Below, one piece after another: positions 7,201 through 14,844 of a stretch of DNA of 21,166 nucleotides (its first letter is position 1; every line of letters starts with the position of its first letter). Source of the DNA: SZUA-186 sp041552135 (GTDB lineage Bacteria; Pseudomonadota; Gammaproteobacteria; UBA9214); NCBI GenBank assembly GCA_041552135.1, contig JBFELL010000032.1, positions 1 to 21,166 on the forward strand. The letters are read 5' to 3'. Position numbers and translations under genes: made by a program. Below the pieces are notes generated by a model. The model made no database searches. It saw nothing but the letters and a program-made list of their open reading frames with translations, and was not told the origin of the DNA.

Positions 7201-7734
7201 ATGTCACGAATTGCAAAAATGCCGGTGCCTGTTCCAGCTTCCGTGGAGATCACGGAGAACGGTCAGATGCTGACGGTAAAGGGTCCGAAGGGCACCCTTG
7301 AACATAAAATCCACGACCTGGTCGAGATGAAGCGCGAGGATACCGAGCTGAACTTCGGTGCCCGCGACGGGTCCAGCCAGGCGAGCGCGCTTGCCGGCAC
7401 GACGCGGTCGATCGTCAGCAATATGGTGGTCGGCGTGAATGAAGGCTTCGAGAAAAAGCTGGAACTGATCGGTGTTGGTTACCGTGCACAGTCCAAGGGC
7501 AAGGTGCTGAACCTGACCCTGGGTTTCTCGCACCCGATTGACTACGAGCTTCCGGAAGGTGTTACCGCTGACACGCCGAGCCAGACGGAGATCGTGGTCA
7601 AGGGCAGTGACAAGCAGCGTGTCGGGCAGGTTGCTGCCGAGATTCGCGCCTTCCGTCCGCCGGAGCCCTACAAGGGCAAGGGTGTTCGCTACGCTGATGA
7701 AATCGTGATCCGGAAGGAAGCGAAAAAGAAATAA
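7201..7734 (+). CDS. rplF: 50S ribosomal protein L6
   Basis: 177 residues, the same length as E. coli L6. It begins MSRIAKMPVPVPASVEI with VKGPKG in the first repeat. It then shows GVNEGFEKKLELIGVGYRAQ, GFSHPIDYELPEGV and RPPEPYKGKGVRYADE, the conserved second domain that binds near the sarcin-ricin loop. The two-fold repeated alpha/beta architecture is consistent along the length. rpsH lies 13 nt upstream and rplR 9 nt downstream. Confidence 0.98.
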   Translation: MSRIAKMPVPVPASVEITENGQMLTVKGPKGTLEHKIHDLVEMKREDTELNFGARDGSSQASALAGTTRSIVSNMVVGVNEGFEKKLELIGVGYRAQSKGKVLNLTLGFSHPIDYELPEGVTADTPSQTEIVVKGSDKQRVGQVAAEIRAFRPPEPYKGKGVRYADEIVIRKEAKKK

Positions 7735-7743
7735 GGCACTGAT

Positions 7744-8097
7744 ATGGAAAAGAAAACGACACGAATGCGTCGCGCACGTCGCGGCAGGGCACATATCCGC
7801 AAGCTTGGCGCCTCGCGCCTTTGCGTGCACCGCACACCCCGGCATATCTATGCCCAGATCATTGCGGCGGAAGGCGACAGGGTGCTTGCCAGCGCATCGA
7901 CGCTGGATGGTGAAGTGCGCAAGGAAGTTGGCAAGACCGGCAACATCGATGCGGCCGCGACGGTTGGCAAGATGGTCGCCGAACGTGCAAGGGCCGCCGG
8001 CGTGACGCGGGTTGCCTTTGATCGCTCCGGATTTAAATACCACGGCCGTGTCAAGGCGCTGGCGGATGCCGCGCGCGAGAACGGCCTGGAATTCTGA
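7744..8097 (+). CDS. rplR: 50S ribosomal protein L18
   Basis: 117 residues, the same length as E. coli L18. It has a basic N-terminus (MEKKTTRMRRARRGRAHIRKLG) followed by RLCVHRTPRHIYAQII and the ending FDRSGFKYHGRVKALADAARENGLEF. L18 binds 5S rRNA together with L5, which is encoded three genes upstream of it in this operon. Spacing to neighbours is 9 and 14 nt. Confidence 0.98.
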   Translation: MEKKTTRMRRARRGRAHIRKLGASRLCVHRTPRHIYAQIIAAEGDRVLASASTLDGEVRKEVGKTGNIDAAATVGKMVAERARAAGVTRVAFDRSGFKYHGRVKALADAARENGLEF

Positions 8098-8111
8098 CCA
8101 GGGGTTCTGTT

Positions 8112-8618
8112 ATGGCAAGAGTAGATTCACAGGCACAGGGTGACGGGCTGCTGGAAAAGCTGGTCTCGGTCAACCGTGTAGCCAAGGTTGTCAAGGGTGG
8201 CCGCCAGTTCGGTTTCACCGCACTTACCGTCGTTGGTGACGGCGAAGGCAAGGTCGGCTTCGGCTACGGCAAGGCGCGCGAGGTTCCTGTTGCCATCCAG
8301 AAGGCGATGGAAGCCGCCCGCCGTGACATGAAGACCGTGAGCCTGAAGGGCGGGACGCTGCATTATGCCGTTACCGCGCGTCATGGCGCCGCCAAGGTCT
8401 ACATGCAGCCGGCCTCCGAAGGTACCGGCATCATTGCCGGTGGTGCGATGCGCGCCGTGCTGGAAGTCGTCGGTGTGCGCGATGTGCTCGCCAAGTGCAT
8501 CGGTTCCAACAACCCGATCAATGTCCTGCGTGCAACCATGAACGGCCTGGTGCAGATGAACTCGCCGGAAGATGTTGCCGCCAAGCGGGGCAAGTCGGTC
8601 AGCGAGATCATGGAGTAA
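8112..8618 (+). CDS. rpsE: 30S ribosomal protein S5
   Basis: 168 residues (E. coli has 167). The N-terminal double-stranded-RNA-binding fold includes LVSVNRVAKVVKGGRQFGFTALTVVGDGEGKVGFGYGKAREV. The C-terminal part includes GTGIIAGGAMRAVLEVVGVRDVLAKCIGSNNPINVLRAT. S5 works with S4 in decoding accuracy. The beta-hairpin region where spectinomycin-resistance changes arise (VKGGRQF) looks ordinary. rpmD starts 5 nt after the stop. Confidence 0.98.
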   Translation: MARVDSQAQGDGLLEKLVSVNRVAKVVKGGRQFGFTALTVVGDGEGKVGFGYGKAREVPVAIQKAMEAARRDMKTVSLKGGTLHYAVTARHGAAKVYMQPASEGTGIIAGGAMRAVLEVVGVRDVLAKCIGSNNPINVLRATMNGLVQMNSPEDVAAKRGKSVSEIME

Positions 8619-8623
8619 GCGTC

Positions 8624-8809
8624 ATGGCCGGGGACAACACAATCAAGCTGACGCTGGTCAAGAGCACCAATGGCCGCCTGCAGAGTCACAAGGACACGGT
8701 GCGTGGCCTGGGTCTGCGGCGCATGCATCACAGCGTGGAAGTGATCGATACACCTGAAAATCGCGGCATGATCAGCAAGATCTCGTACATGCTGAAGGTC
8801 GAGGAGTAA
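8624..8809 (+). CDS. rpmD: 50S ribosomal protein L30
   Basis: 61 residues from the ATG at 8624 (E. coli has 59). It contains IKLTLVKSTNGRLQSHKDTV and GLGLRRMHHSVEVIDTPENRGMI, the L30 core. The same frame stays open upstream to 8495, inside rpsE, but that part is unrelated. The ATG at 8624 sits 5 nt after the rpsE stop. GGAG inside the last rpsE codons (8612-8615) is its likely ribosome binding site. Confidence 0.97.
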   Translation: MAGDNTIKLTLVKSTNGRLQSHKDTVRGLGLRRMHHSVEVIDTPENRGMISKISYMLKVEE

Positions 8810-8812
8810 ACC

Positions 8813-9247
8813 ATGCGTCTGAATTCACTGAAACCGGCTGCCGGCAGCAGGAAACCCGGCAAGCGCGTCGGGCGCGGTATTGGCTCCGGCCACGGCAAGA
8901 CCTGCGGTCGCGGTCACAAGGGCCAGAAGTCCCGTTCCGGCGGTTTTCACAAGGTCGGCTTCGAGGGTGGCCAGATGCCGCTGCAGCGTCGCCTGCCCAA
9001 GGTCGGCTTCTCCTCGCGCAAGTCGCGTTTTGTCGATGAGCTGCGCCTGCACGAGCTCGGTATCCCGAGCGCTGACGTGATCGATCTGGATGCACTGAAG
9101 CAGGCCAACCTCGTCTCGCGCGGTGTCAAGCGGGTCAAGGTGATCGCGTCGGGCACCCTTGACAAGGCCGTCAAACTCAAGGGCATCAAGGTGACGAAGG
9201 GCGCGCGTGCCGCTATTGAGGCTGCCGGTGGCAGCATCGAGGACTAG
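8813..9247 (+). CDS. rplO: 50S ribosomal protein L15
   Basis: 144 residues, the same length as E. coli L15. It begins MRLNSLKPAAGSRKPGKRVGRGIGSG with the glycine-rich stretch GHGKTCGRGHKGQKSRSGG and then FEGGQMPLQRRLPKVGF. L15 is a late 50S assembly protein. The GGAG of the rpmD stop region precedes the ATG. Its stop codon TAG (9245-9247) is directly followed by the secY ATG with no spacer, so secY translation is probably coupled. Confidence 0.98.
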   Translation: MRLNSLKPAAGSRKPGKRVGRGIGSGHGKTCGRGHKGQKSRSGGFHKVGFEGGQMPLQRRLPKVGFSSRKSRFVDELRLHELGIPSADVIDLDALKQANLVSRGVKRVKVIASGTLDKAVKLKGIKVTKGARAAIEAAGGSIED

Positions 9248-10603
9248 ATGGCACTGGGATCCTCCATAGCAAACGCTGCTGGCGATATCGGGCAGATGAA
9301 AGAGCTGCGTCAGCGGCTCTTTTTTGTCATTGGTGCCATTATCGTTTTCCGTATCGGCTCGTTCATCCCGCTACCGGGAATCGACCCGGTGGTGCTGGCA
9401 GCACTGGTCGAGCAGCAGCGCGGCACCATCCTGGAGATGTTCAACATGTTCTCCGGTGGTGCGCTGGAGCGCCTGTCGATTTTTGCACTCGGCATCATGC
9501 CGTACATCTCGGCATCCATCATCATGAACCTGCTGACGGTAACCGTGCCGTCGCTGGAGCAACTGAAGAAGGAAGGCGGGGAGGCCGGGCGGCACAAGAT
9601 CACGCAATACACCCGCTACGGCACCGTGGGTCTGGCCACCATGCAGGCCTTTGGTATTTCCACGGCGCTGCAGGGCCAGTCGATTGCCGGCAGTGCGCTG
9701 GTGATCAACCCCGGGCCGGGCTTCGTGGTGACCGCGATCGTCACCCTGGTCACCGGCACGGTGTTCCTGATGTGGCTGGGTGAGCAGGTCACCGAACGGG
9801 GTATCGGCAACGGCATCTCCATCATCATCTTCTCGGGCATCGTGGCCGGCCTGCCGTCTGCGATCGGCGGTACCCTGGAGCTGGCACGTACCGGCGAGAT
9901 GAATGCGCTGATGATTCTCGGCCTGTTTGCTCTGGCCATTGCCGTGACGGCCTTCGTCGTGTTTGTGGAACGTGGCCAGCGGCGGATCACGGTGAACTAC
10001 GCCAAGCGCCAGCAGGGCCGCAAGGTGTACGCGGCACAGAGTACCCACCTGCCGCTGAAGCTGAACATGGCCGGCGTCATCCCGCCGATTTTCGCCTCCA
10101 GCATTATCCTGTTCCCGGCCACCATGGGCAGCTGGGTCGGCGCCAACGAGGGCATGGAGTGGCTGCGGGATATCTCGGCAACGCTGTCCCCCGGGCAGCC
10201 GCTGTATGTGATTTTCTACGCCCTGGCGATCGTGTTTTTCTGCTTCTTCTATACCGCGCTGGTGTTCAACGCCAAGGAAACCGCGGACAACCTGAAGAAG
10301 TCGGGCGCGTTTATTCCCGGTATCCGTCCGGGCGAACAGACGGCCCGCTACATCGACGGCGTGATGACCCGGCTGACCACGGCCGGCGCGGTATACATCA
10401 CGCTGGTCTGCCTGCTGCCGGAGTTCCTGATCCTGTACTGGAACGTCCCGTTCTACTTCGGCGGCACGTCATTGCTGATTATCGTCGTTGTGGTGATGGA
10501 TTTCATGGCGCAGGTCCAGTCGCATCTGGTGTCCCACCAGTATGGCGGCCTGATGAAGAAGGCCAACCTGAAGGGGCATGGCCGTAGCGGTGTGCTGCGC
10601 TAG
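9248..10603 (+). CDS. secY: Protein translocase subunit SecY
   Basis: 451 residues (E. coli has 443). SecY is the channel subunit of the SecYEG translocon in the inner membrane, with ten predicted membrane helices. Family landmarks are FRIGSFIPLPGID, the plug region near EMFNMFSGGALERLSIFALGIMPYISASIIM, LGEQVTERGIGNGIS, FVERGQRRITVNYAKRQ and GIRPGEQTARYID (cytoplasmic loop contacting SecA and the ribosome). The C-terminus ends GLMKKANLKGHGRSGVLR, as in other gammaproteobacteria. It starts immediately after rplO. rpmJ follows after 37 nt. Confidence 0.98.
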   Translation: MALGSSIANAAGDIGQMKELRQRLFFVIGAIIVFRIGSFIPLPGIDPVVLAALVEQQRGTILEMFNMFSGGALERLSIFALGIMPYISASIIMNLLTVTVPSLEQLKKEGGEAGRHKITQYTRYGTVGLATMQAFGISTALQGQSIAGSALVINPGPGFVVTAIVTLVTGTVFLMWLGEQVTERGIGNGISIIIFSGIVAGLPSAIGGTLELARTGEMNALMILGLFALAIAVTAFVVFVERGQRRITVNYAKRQQGRKVYAAQSTHLPLKLNMAGVIPPIFASSIILFPATMGSWVGANEGMEWLRDISATLSPGQPLYVIFYALAIVFFCFFYTALVFNAKETADNLKKSGAFIPGIRPGEQTARYIDGVMTRLTTAGAVYITLVCLLPEFLILYWNVPFYFGGTSLLIIVVVVMDFMAQVQSHLVSHQYGGLMKKANLKGHGRSGVLR

Positions 10604-10640
10604 CCGCCGGTGAAACAGTATTTTTTCGAGAGGTAACGAC

Positions 10641-10754
10641 ATGAAAGTGCGAGCTTCCGTCAAGCGCATTTGCCGTAACTGCAAGGTTATACGTCGCAAG
10701 GGTGTGGTGCGGGTCATCTGCAAGGATGGCCGCCACAAGCAGCGGCAGGGCTGA
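10641..10754 (+). CDS. rpmJ: 50S ribosomal protein L36, zinc-binding form
   Basis: A 37-residue protein beginning MKVRASVKRICRNCKVIRR and ending KQRQG. Cys11, Cys14, Cys27 and His32 form the CCCH zinc ribbon typical of the C-plus form of L36. AGAGGTAACGAC provides a strong ribosome binding site. It is the last gene of the spc group, between secY and the 181-nt gap before rpsM, which is its canonical position. Confidence 0.97.
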   Translation: MKVRASVKRICRNCKVIRRKGVVRVICKDGRHKQRQG

Positions 10755-10857
10755 GCATTACGTTACAGAACGCAAGGCATTGAAAATCAGTTACATAGCG
10801 TCATTCTGGCAGGCCGGCGGTGATATCCGCGGTGGTCTCCCAGGCCGTTGTTTATCA

Positions 10858-10886
10858 TTGATTTCCTGCTGAGCTAAAGCTATCCT
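10858..10886 (+). promoter_or_regulatory. Candidate sigma70 promoter for the alpha operon
   Basis: TTGATT (10858-10863) and TATCCT (10881-10886) are separated by exactly 17 nt. Each matches four of six consensus positions. It lies in the only long gap (181 nt) within the ribosomal protein cluster, about 50 nt upstream of the rpsM ATG. It would place the start of transcription just before the leader hairpin. Read-through from the spc group is also likely. This is a motif match only. Confidence 0.4.
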
Positions 10887-10897
10887 TACGCCTTTTT

Positions 10898-10941
10898 CGC
10901 GCGGCCTTCGCGGCCGTGTGCTGGAGATGAAGTAAATGGCC
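10898..10941 (+). promoter_or_regulatory. rpsM leader hairpin, candidate S4-type autoregulatory structure
   Basis: A 9-bp stem (10898-10906 with 10912-10920, two G-U pairs) closes a 5-nt loop, just before the rpsM ribosome binding site (GGAG, 10923-10926). GGCCGT at 10912-10917, part of the 3' arm, can alternatively pair with AUGGCC at 10936-10941, the rpsM start codon region. In E. coli S4 represses this operon through a pseudoknot at the same place. The E. coli sequence itself is not conserved here, so an equivalent role is inference. Confidence 0.45.
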
Positions 10942-11292
10942 CGTATCGCCGGAATAAACATACCACCACACAAGCACGCCGAGATTGCACTGACGGCCAT
11001 CTACGGCATCGGCAGGACGACTGCCCGCAGGATATGTGCCGAGAGTGGTATCGAGCCGAACGTCAAGATCAAGGACCTGAGCGAGGCCGAGATCGAATCG
11101 GTACGCAACCAGGTTGCGAGGTTCACCATCGAGGGTGACCTGCGCCGTACCGTGTCGATGAACATCAAGCGCTTGATGGATCTTGGCAGTTATCGTGGTA
11201 TACGGCATCGCCGCGGACTGCCGCTGCGTGGCCAGCGTACCCGCACCAATGCGCGCACCCGCAAGGGACCGCGTCGTCCGATCCGCAAGTAG
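10936..11292 (+). CDS. rpsM: 30S ribosomal protein S13
   Basis: 118 residues, the same length as E. coli S13. It begins MARIAGINIPPHKHAEIALTAIYGIG (helix-turn-helix-like region) and contains KRLMDLGSYRGIRHRRGLPLRGQRTRTNARTRKGP with a basic tail reaching the P-site tRNA. S13 forms bridge contacts with the 50S subunit. It is the first gene of the alpha group and uses an ATG start (E. coli uses GTG). GGAG lies 9 nt upstream. It is preceded by a promoter-like pair and a hairpin. Confidence 0.98.
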   Translation: MARIAGINIPPHKHAEIALTAIYGIGRTTARRICAESGIEPNVKIKDLSEAEIESVRNQVARFTIEGDLRRTVSMNIKRLMDLGSYRGIRHRRGLPLRGQRTRTNARTRKGPRRPIRK

Positions 11293-11339
11293 AACCCGTT
11301 TATTGTATTCAACCAGCAGTTCAACCAGGTAAGCAGAGC

Positions 11340-11732
11340 ATGGCGAAGGCGGCAGCAACACGTACACGCAAGAAGGTGAAGAAGGACGTCTCTGACGGGA
11401 TCGCCCACATTCACGCTTCGTTCAACAACACCATCATCACGATCACAGATCGCCAGGGCAATGCACTGGCGTGGACGACTGCCGGTGGTTCGGGCTTTCG
11501 CGGTTCCCGCAAGAGCACCCCGTTCGCAGCCCAGGTGGCCGCCGAGCGCGTTGGCCAGATCGTCAAGGAATACGGCATGAAGAACCTCGAGGTCGAGGTC
11601 AAGGGCCCGGGTCCGGGTCGCGAGTCCGCCGTGCGTGCACTGAACAATGCCGGCTTTCAGATTACCAATATCACCGACGTGACACCGATACCGCACAACG
11701 GTTGTCGTCCGCCGAAGAAACGTCGCGTCTGA
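11340..11732 (+). CDS. rpsK: 30S ribosomal protein S11
   Basis: 130 residues (E. coli has 129). The sequence DGIAHIHASFNNTIITITDRQGNAL, GGSGFRGSRKSTPFAAQVAAE and the ending ITDVTPIPHNGCRPPKKRRV is almost invariant across bacteria. S11 lies on the 30S platform near the E-site mRNA. The spacer from rpsM is 47 nt with no evident structure. A ribosome binding site-like AGGTAAGCAGAG precedes the ATG. Confidence 0.98.
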   Translation: MAKAAATRTRKKVKKDVSDGIAHIHASFNNTIITITDRQGNALAWTTAGGSGFRGSRKSTPFAAQVAAERVGQIVKEYGMKNLEVEVKGPGPGRESAVRALNNAGFQITNITDVTPIPHNGCRPPKKRRV

Positions 11733-11746
11733 CGCAGGAAATTATC

Positions 11747-12373
11747 ATGGCCAAGTACACAGGATCCAAATGTCGCCAGTGCCGTCGTGAGGGTGGCAAG
11801 CTCTACCTGAAGGGCGAGAAGTGCTTTACCGCCAAGTGCCCGGTCGAGAACCGTCCGTTCCCGCCCGGCCAGCACGGCCAGCGCCGCACGCGTCTGTCCG
11901 ACTATGCGACACAGCTGCGCGAGAAGCAGAAACTGCGTCGCATCTACGGTGTGCTGGAGCGCCAGTTCCGCAACTATTACAAGGAGGCCGCCCGCATCAA
12001 GGGGTCGACCGGCGGGAACCTGCTGCAGTTGCTGGAGGGTCGTCTCGACAATGTTGTCTACCGGATGGGCTTTGCCGCCTCGCGCACCGAGGCTCGCCAG
12101 CTGGTCCGTCACAATGCCATCAGCGTGAACGGCAAGCGGGTCAACATTCCGTCCTACCAGGTGCAGCCGGAAGACGTGGTGACAGTCAACGAGAAGGCAC
12201 GCAAGCAGATCCGCATACAGTCGGCGCTGGATCTGGCGCAGCAGCGTGGCTTCGCTGACTGGATCGATGTCGACATCAAGAAGATGCAAGGCGTCTACAA
12301 GTCACGCCCGGAGCGCGATGAGTTGCCGGCGGATATCAACGAACACCTCGTTGTCGAACTGTACTCCAAGTAA
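11747..12373 (+). CDS. rpsD: 30S ribosomal protein S4, four-cysteine (zinc-type) form
   Basis: 208 residues from the ATG at 11747 (E. coli has 206). The upstream open frame to 11471 is rpsK in another frame. The C-terminal two thirds are gammaproteobacterial (YGVLERQFRNYYKEAARIKG, EARQLVRHNAISVNGKRVNIPSYQV, the S4 RNA-binding domain, ending INEHLVVELYSK). The N-terminus carries Cys9, Cys12, Cys26 and Cys31 followed by PPGQHGQRR. This is a zinc-knuckle arrangement like that of Thermus S4 and unlike E. coli S4. S4 is a primary 16S binder, a fidelity protein with S5, and the E. coli alpha-operon repressor. Confidence 0.97.
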   Translation: MAKYTGSKCRQCRREGGKLYLKGEKCFTAKCPVENRPFPPGQHGQRRTRLSDYATQLREKQKLRRIYGVLERQFRNYYKEAARIKGSTGGNLLQLLEGRLDNVVYRMGFAASRTEARQLVRHNAISVNGKRVNIPSYQVQPEDVVTVNEKARKQIRIQSALDLAQQRGFADWIDVDIKKMQGVYKSRPERDELPADINEHLVVELYSK

Positions 12374-12391
12374 GTAATCAAGAGGTTTCTC

Positions 12392-13393
12392 ATGCTCGGG
12401 AAAGTCACTGAATTTCTGAAGCCGCGCATCGTCGATGTGCAGGTTGTCAGCGGCAAGCACGCCAAGGTCACGCTGGAGCCGCTGGAACGCGGTTTCGGGC
12501 ATACGCTGGGTAATGCCCTGCGCCGTATCCTGCTCTCATCCATGCCCGGCGCGGCCATCACCGAGGCCGAGATCGAGGGCGTGCTGCATGAATACTCGAC
12601 CGTTGAAGGCGTGCAGGAAGATGTCATCGATATCCTGCTGAACCTCAAGAAGGTCTCCCTGCGCATGCACAACCGCGACGAGGCGACCCTGACGCTCAGC
12701 AAGAAGGGCCCCGGCCCGGTCACAGCCGGCGACATCACGGTGGACCACGATATCGAGATCGTCAATCCCGACCATGTTATCGCCAACCTGACCAAGGCCG
12801 GTGAACTGTCCATGACACTGAAGGTCACCAAGGGCCGCGGCTACCAGCCGGCAACGGCGCGACAGGGTGAGGAGTCGGAAGGCGTCACCATCGGTCGCCT
12901 GCAGCTGGATGCATCGTACAGCCCGGTAAACCGGGTCGCCTACACGGTTGACCGCGCCCGCGTTGAACAGCGCACCGACCTCGACAAGCTGATCATCGAC
13001 ATCGAGACCAATGGCACGGTCGACCCGGAAGAGGCGATCCGCCATGCAGCCACGATCATGCAGGACCAGCTGTCCGCGTTCGTCGATCTGGAGGCGCGCT
13101 CCGAGGAGCAGCCACAGGCCGCCGAGAGCGATGTCGACCCGATCCTGCTGCGACCGGTCGATGACCTGGAACTCACGGTGCGCTCTGCCAACTGCCTCAA
13201 GGCCGAGAGCATCTACTACATCGGTGACCTGATTCAGCGTACCGAGGTGGAATTACTGAAAACACCGAACCTCGGCAAGAAGTCACTGACCGAGATCAAG
13301 GACGTGCTTGCCACCCGCGGGCTTTCGCTGGGAATGCGCCTGGAAAACTGGCCGCCACCCGGTCTGAAGGCGAACGATGCGGTCAGCGCATAA
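12392..13393 (+). CDS. rpoA: DNA-directed RNA polymerase subunit alpha
   Basis: 333 residues (E. coli has 329). The N-terminal dimerisation domain (about 1-235) includes LEPLERGFGHTLGNALRRILLSSMPG. A short acidic linker follows (about 236-250, EEQPQAAESD). The C-terminal domain contains DLELTVRSANCLKAE and TPNLGKKSLTEIKDVLATRGLSLGMRLENWPP. Arg264 corresponds to E. coli Arg265, the key UP-element DNA contact, and is preserved. The alpha dimer scaffolds RNA polymerase assembly. It lies between rpsD (18 nt) and rplQ (27 nt). Confidence 0.98.
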   Translation: MLGKVTEFLKPRIVDVQVVSGKHAKVTLEPLERGFGHTLGNALRRILLSSMPGAAITEAEIEGVLHEYSTVEGVQEDVIDILLNLKKVSLRMHNRDEATLTLSKKGPGPVTAGDITVDHDIEIVNPDHVIANLTKAGELSMTLKVTKGRGYQPATARQGEESEGVTIGRLQLDASYSPVNRVAYTVDRARVEQRTDLDKLIIDIETNGTVDPEEAIRHAATIMQDQLSAFVDLEARSEEQPQAAESDVDPILLRPVDDLELTVRSANCLKAESIYYIGDLIQRTEVELLKTPNLGKKSLTEIKDVLATRGLSLGMRLENWPPPGLKANDAVSA

Positions 13394-13420
13394 ACATTCA
13401 TTTAACAGGTAGTCAGAACC

Positions 13421-13816
13421 ATGCGTCATCGCAAGTCAGGACGGCAACTTAACCGTAACAGCAGCCATCGCAAGGCCATGTTCCAGAACATGACCGTGTC
13501 GCTGCTGAACCATGAAATCATCAAGACCACGCTGCCAAGGGCGAAGGAACTGCGGCGTTTTGCCGAGCCGCTGATCACCATGGCGCGTAACGATTCAGTG
13601 CACAAGCGTCGTGTCGCCTTCAGTCGCCTGCGTGACCGCGACACGGTCACCAAGCTGTTCAACGAGCTGGGTCCGCGCTACAAGGACCGTCCCGGCGGCT
13701 ACACGCGCATTCTCAAGACCGGCTTTCGTGCCGGTGACAATGCACCGATGGCCTATATCGAGCTGGTCGATCGCCCGGAAGCGGAGGCCACCGGGCCAGG
13801 CGACGATCTGGACTGA
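13421..13816 (+). CDS. rplQ: 50S ribosomal protein L17
   Basis: 131 residues (E. coli has 127). It begins MRHRKSGRQLNRNSSHRKAMFQNM, followed by LLNHEIIKTTLPRAKELRRFAEPLIT and GPRYKDRPGGYTRILKTGFRAGDNAPMAYIELVDR. L17 lies next to the tunnel exit. The acidic tail ATGPGDDLD is short. It is the last gene of the alpha group, with an intrinsic terminator 25 nt after the stop. Confidence 0.98.
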   Translation: MRHRKSGRQLNRNSSHRKAMFQNMTVSLLNHEIIKTTLPRAKELRRFAEPLITMARNDSVHKRRVAFSRLRDRDTVTKLFNELGPRYKDRPGGYTRILKTGFRAGDNAPMAYIELVDRPEAEATGPGDDLD

Positions 13817-13840
13817 ACCGGATCAACTGCATAAACATCC

Positions 13841-13866
13841 AAACCGGGCCCTGCCCGGTTTTTTTA
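13841..13866 (+). terminator. Intrinsic terminator of the alpha operon
   Basis: A 9-bp stem (AAACCGGGC at 13841-13849 with GCCCGGTTT at 13853-13861) closes a 3-nt loop and runs into a T-tract of about seven. It sits 25 nt after the rplQ stop and closes the whole ribosomal protein cluster. In the opposite direction only a short T stretch follows, so it should work mainly on the + strand. Confidence 0.92.
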
Positions 13867-13954
13867 TTGCTGAATTTGTCTGGAAAATGCCATTCGGCAG
13901 ACACTGTTTACCATCATCGCAGGTCTGGAATAACCCGGAGGCCGAGCGATATAT

Positions 13955-14797
13955 TCAGGGTGATACCCGGGCGGTGCTCATGCGTATGCCCAGCGGGCCG
14001 CGTGGCAGGTACAGATCGTGGACTTCACCATCACGCTGTATCCGCACCAGTGTCATGATGCCGGCATCGCCCTGTGTGACCAGCGTGTTGAGTTCATTGC
14101 TGGTGAAGATGCGCTGTCCGTCGTATTCGATGATACTGTCGCCGGCCTCCAGGCCATACTGCTCGGCCGGTGAGTTCACCATGGTGTCCCGGATAACCAC
14201 CCGGTTGGAGCGTCCGAGGGTATACAGCATCCGGTCATAGGCGTCATCGCCGATATCGCTGCGCAGGTCTGTCACGGCATTCAGGTACTGGCGGCGTTCC
14301 TTGTGGTAGCGCGGTTTATTGAGCCAGCCTTCGCGGGCGGCGCGGTCACGCAGATAGAGCTGCTGCAGGTCGATCTCGTCCAGTCGCCCTTGTAGCCAGG
14401 CGGCCTGTTCGGCGGGAATGCCGGCGTCGATCAGTGACTGGACGCTGGTCCGGAGCGTTGTGGCACGCTCCTGCCCGGGTTCCCGGCTGTCGGCCTCTGC
14501 TGTGATAACGGCTGCGCTGTCACGCCCGGTTTCGAGTTCCTCAAGCCGTAGTGCCAGCGCCTCCAGTTGCCCCGCCAGCTGTTCGCGTGCCTGTCTTGCC
14601 TGCTGCAGCTGTCGATGCAGGGCCGCAAGTGTTTCCGCCTCGCCCGGCTGCAGCGGGGCACGGGCGGCAGCCGGCGGGGGGCGTGAATCGCCGCTTGCCA
14701 CTGTCGCCGGTAGCCGGGCAGGGTCTGGCAGAAGCGTGTAGCCGAGGAGGATGCCAAGGCCCAGTACAGCAAGGAGAATCAGGTAGTATCGCAGCAT
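13955..14797 (-). CDS. Membrane-anchored coiled-coil protein with C-terminal PDZ domain
   Basis: 280 residues from the ATG at 14797. A GTG at 14824 would add nine residues. Neither start has a clear ribosome binding site, but the ATG puts the hydrophobic segment right at the N-terminus. Layout: one membrane helix or signal anchor (about 4-22, LILLAVLGLGILLGY), a Pro/Ala-rich linker, a coiled coil (about 54-90), a helical region (about 115-195), and a PDZ domain (about 197-266) with SPAEQYGLEAGDSIIEYDGQRI. There is no protease, kinase or secretin-related domain. It is probably an inner-membrane protein with the PDZ in the periplasm, perhaps a scaffold or adaptor. Its function is unknown to me. 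It converges on the alpha operon. Confidence 0.85.
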   Translation of the reverse strand: MLRYYLILLAVLGLGILLGYTLLPDPARLPATVASGDSRPPPAAARAPLQPGEAETLAALHRQLQQARQAREQLAGQLEALALRLEELETGRDSAAVITAEADSREPGQERATTLRTSVQSLIDAGIPAEQAAWLQGRLDEIDLQQLYLRDRAAREGWLNKPRYHKERRQYLNAVTDLRSDIGDDAYDRMLYTLGRSNRVVIRDTMVNSPAEQYGLEAGDSIIEYDGQRIFTSNELNTLVTQGDAGIMTLVRIQRDGEVHDLYLPRGPLGIRMSTARVSP

Positions 14798-14844
14798 GAT
14801 GGATGTGCCGGTATTGACGGGCACTCGAAGGTGACTGTATTTCG

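Noticed and set aside
10764..10830. GTTACA direct repeats and a GCGG/CCGC mini-stem in the rpmJ-rpsM gap
   Set aside because: The repeats are only 6 nt and the stem 4 bp. No T-tract or promoter link gives them meaning.
13887..13898. TGCC-ATTC-GGCA as terminator for the PDZ gene
   Set aside because: The stem has only 4 bp, and although four T follow on the minus strand, this is within chance expectation.
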